Positions 63,978-64,000 of a stretch of DNA of 64,000 nucleotides are shown in pieces. A program made the translations under genes and the position numbers. The notes beneath the pieces are model-generated. The model searched no databases, had not been told where the DNA came from, and saw only the letters and a list, made by a program, of their open reading frames with translations. Positions within the stretch are counted from its first letter, which is position 1. The number at the start of each line of letters is the position of its first letter. The stretch is from Psychroserpens sp. NJDZ02 (lineage in GTDB: Bacteria; Bacteroidota; Bacteroidia; Flavobacteriales; Flavobacteriaceae): positions 1,238,501 to 1,302,500 of the forward strand of contig NZ_CP039451.1 of the NCBI RefSeq assembly GCF_004843725.1. The letters run 5' to 3'.

Positions 63978-64000
63978 AAAAAAGTAATCGCCAAAACTAA

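Noticed and set aside
1..64000. tRNA, rRNA, CRISPR arrays, intact insertion sequences or prophage
   Set aside because: Reading both strands I found no cloverleaf-like gene ends, regular spacer arrays, transposase genes or phage structural genes.

Overview
The window looks like the chromosome of a marine-type member of the Flavobacteriaceae (Bacteroidota). The sequence is AT-rich and the gene starts have no obvious Shine-Dalgarno sites. Several genes are preceded by the Bacteroidota promoter motif TAnnTTTG, in three cases with a TTG or TTTG about 20 bases upstream. The gene content also fits: gliding genes gldD and gldE beside mutY and ssb, type IX secretion (T9SS) sorting domains of types A and B, PorP/SprF, a three-subunit succinate dehydrogenase of the Bacteroidota type, and many lipoproteins.

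Layout. 1-3,060: the end of an unidentified gene, a secreted beta-helix protein with a T9SS tail, then a decayed gene and a GAA microsatellite. 3,075-9,000: mutY-ssb-gldE-gldD on the minus strand; HU, a 30-residue basic protein and RNase G on the plus strand. 9,300-19,300 (minus): a T9SS surface module (giant type B adhesin, PorP/SprF, PorE-like OmpA protein), an aldo/keto reductase, an OmpA lipoprotein and exonuclease III. 19,500-29,470 (plus): a large outer-membrane protein and a heavy-metal efflux operon (His-rich secreted protein, RND pump fused to its own outer-membrane channel, adaptor), followed by the wreck of a metal P-type ATPase. 29,600-33,830 (minus): glycyl-tRNA synthetase, a small methyltransferase and two tandem paralogous coiled-coil membrane proteins. 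33,990-41,610: ComF, an Ig-like lipoprotein, an omega-amidase-like enzyme, a K/E-rich helical protein, a LytS/LytR-type two-component pair, a thioredoxin-TPR protein and a lipoprotein whose normal start codon is missing. 41,728-52,692 (minus): a membrane-anchored MutS-like ATPase with an M28 peptidase, then the most unusual locus here. 52,957-63,977: sdhCAB, an esterase-like lipoprotein, a sortilin/BNR propeller protein, aminopeptidase P and a retropepsin-like lipoprotein.

The best candidate for an undescribed system is the tightly packed minus-strand operon 51,854-44,626. It encodes a WGR-TPR-LRR-BRCT-LRR protein of 1,123 residues, a smaller LRR-BRCT-LRR paralogue, a MoxR-type AAA+ ATPase and a DUF2201-type protein with a metallopeptidase-like region plus a VWA domain, separated by 0 to 6 bases. 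A four-helix membrane protein sits just upstream. In the DUF2201 protein the metallopeptidase motif reads HQxxHxxxxH instead of HExxHxxxxH. The set resembles MoxR/VWA/WGR gene sets such as E. coli yehI-yehQ but has a different recognition component.

Two copies of an imperfect palindromic intergenic element (8,986-9,133 and 17,477-17,568) lie just downstream of gene ends in the same orientation relative to those genes. Gene decay is visible in at least two places (2,136-2,737 and 28,985-29,470). I saw no tRNA, rRNA, CRISPR array, intact insertion sequence or prophage.
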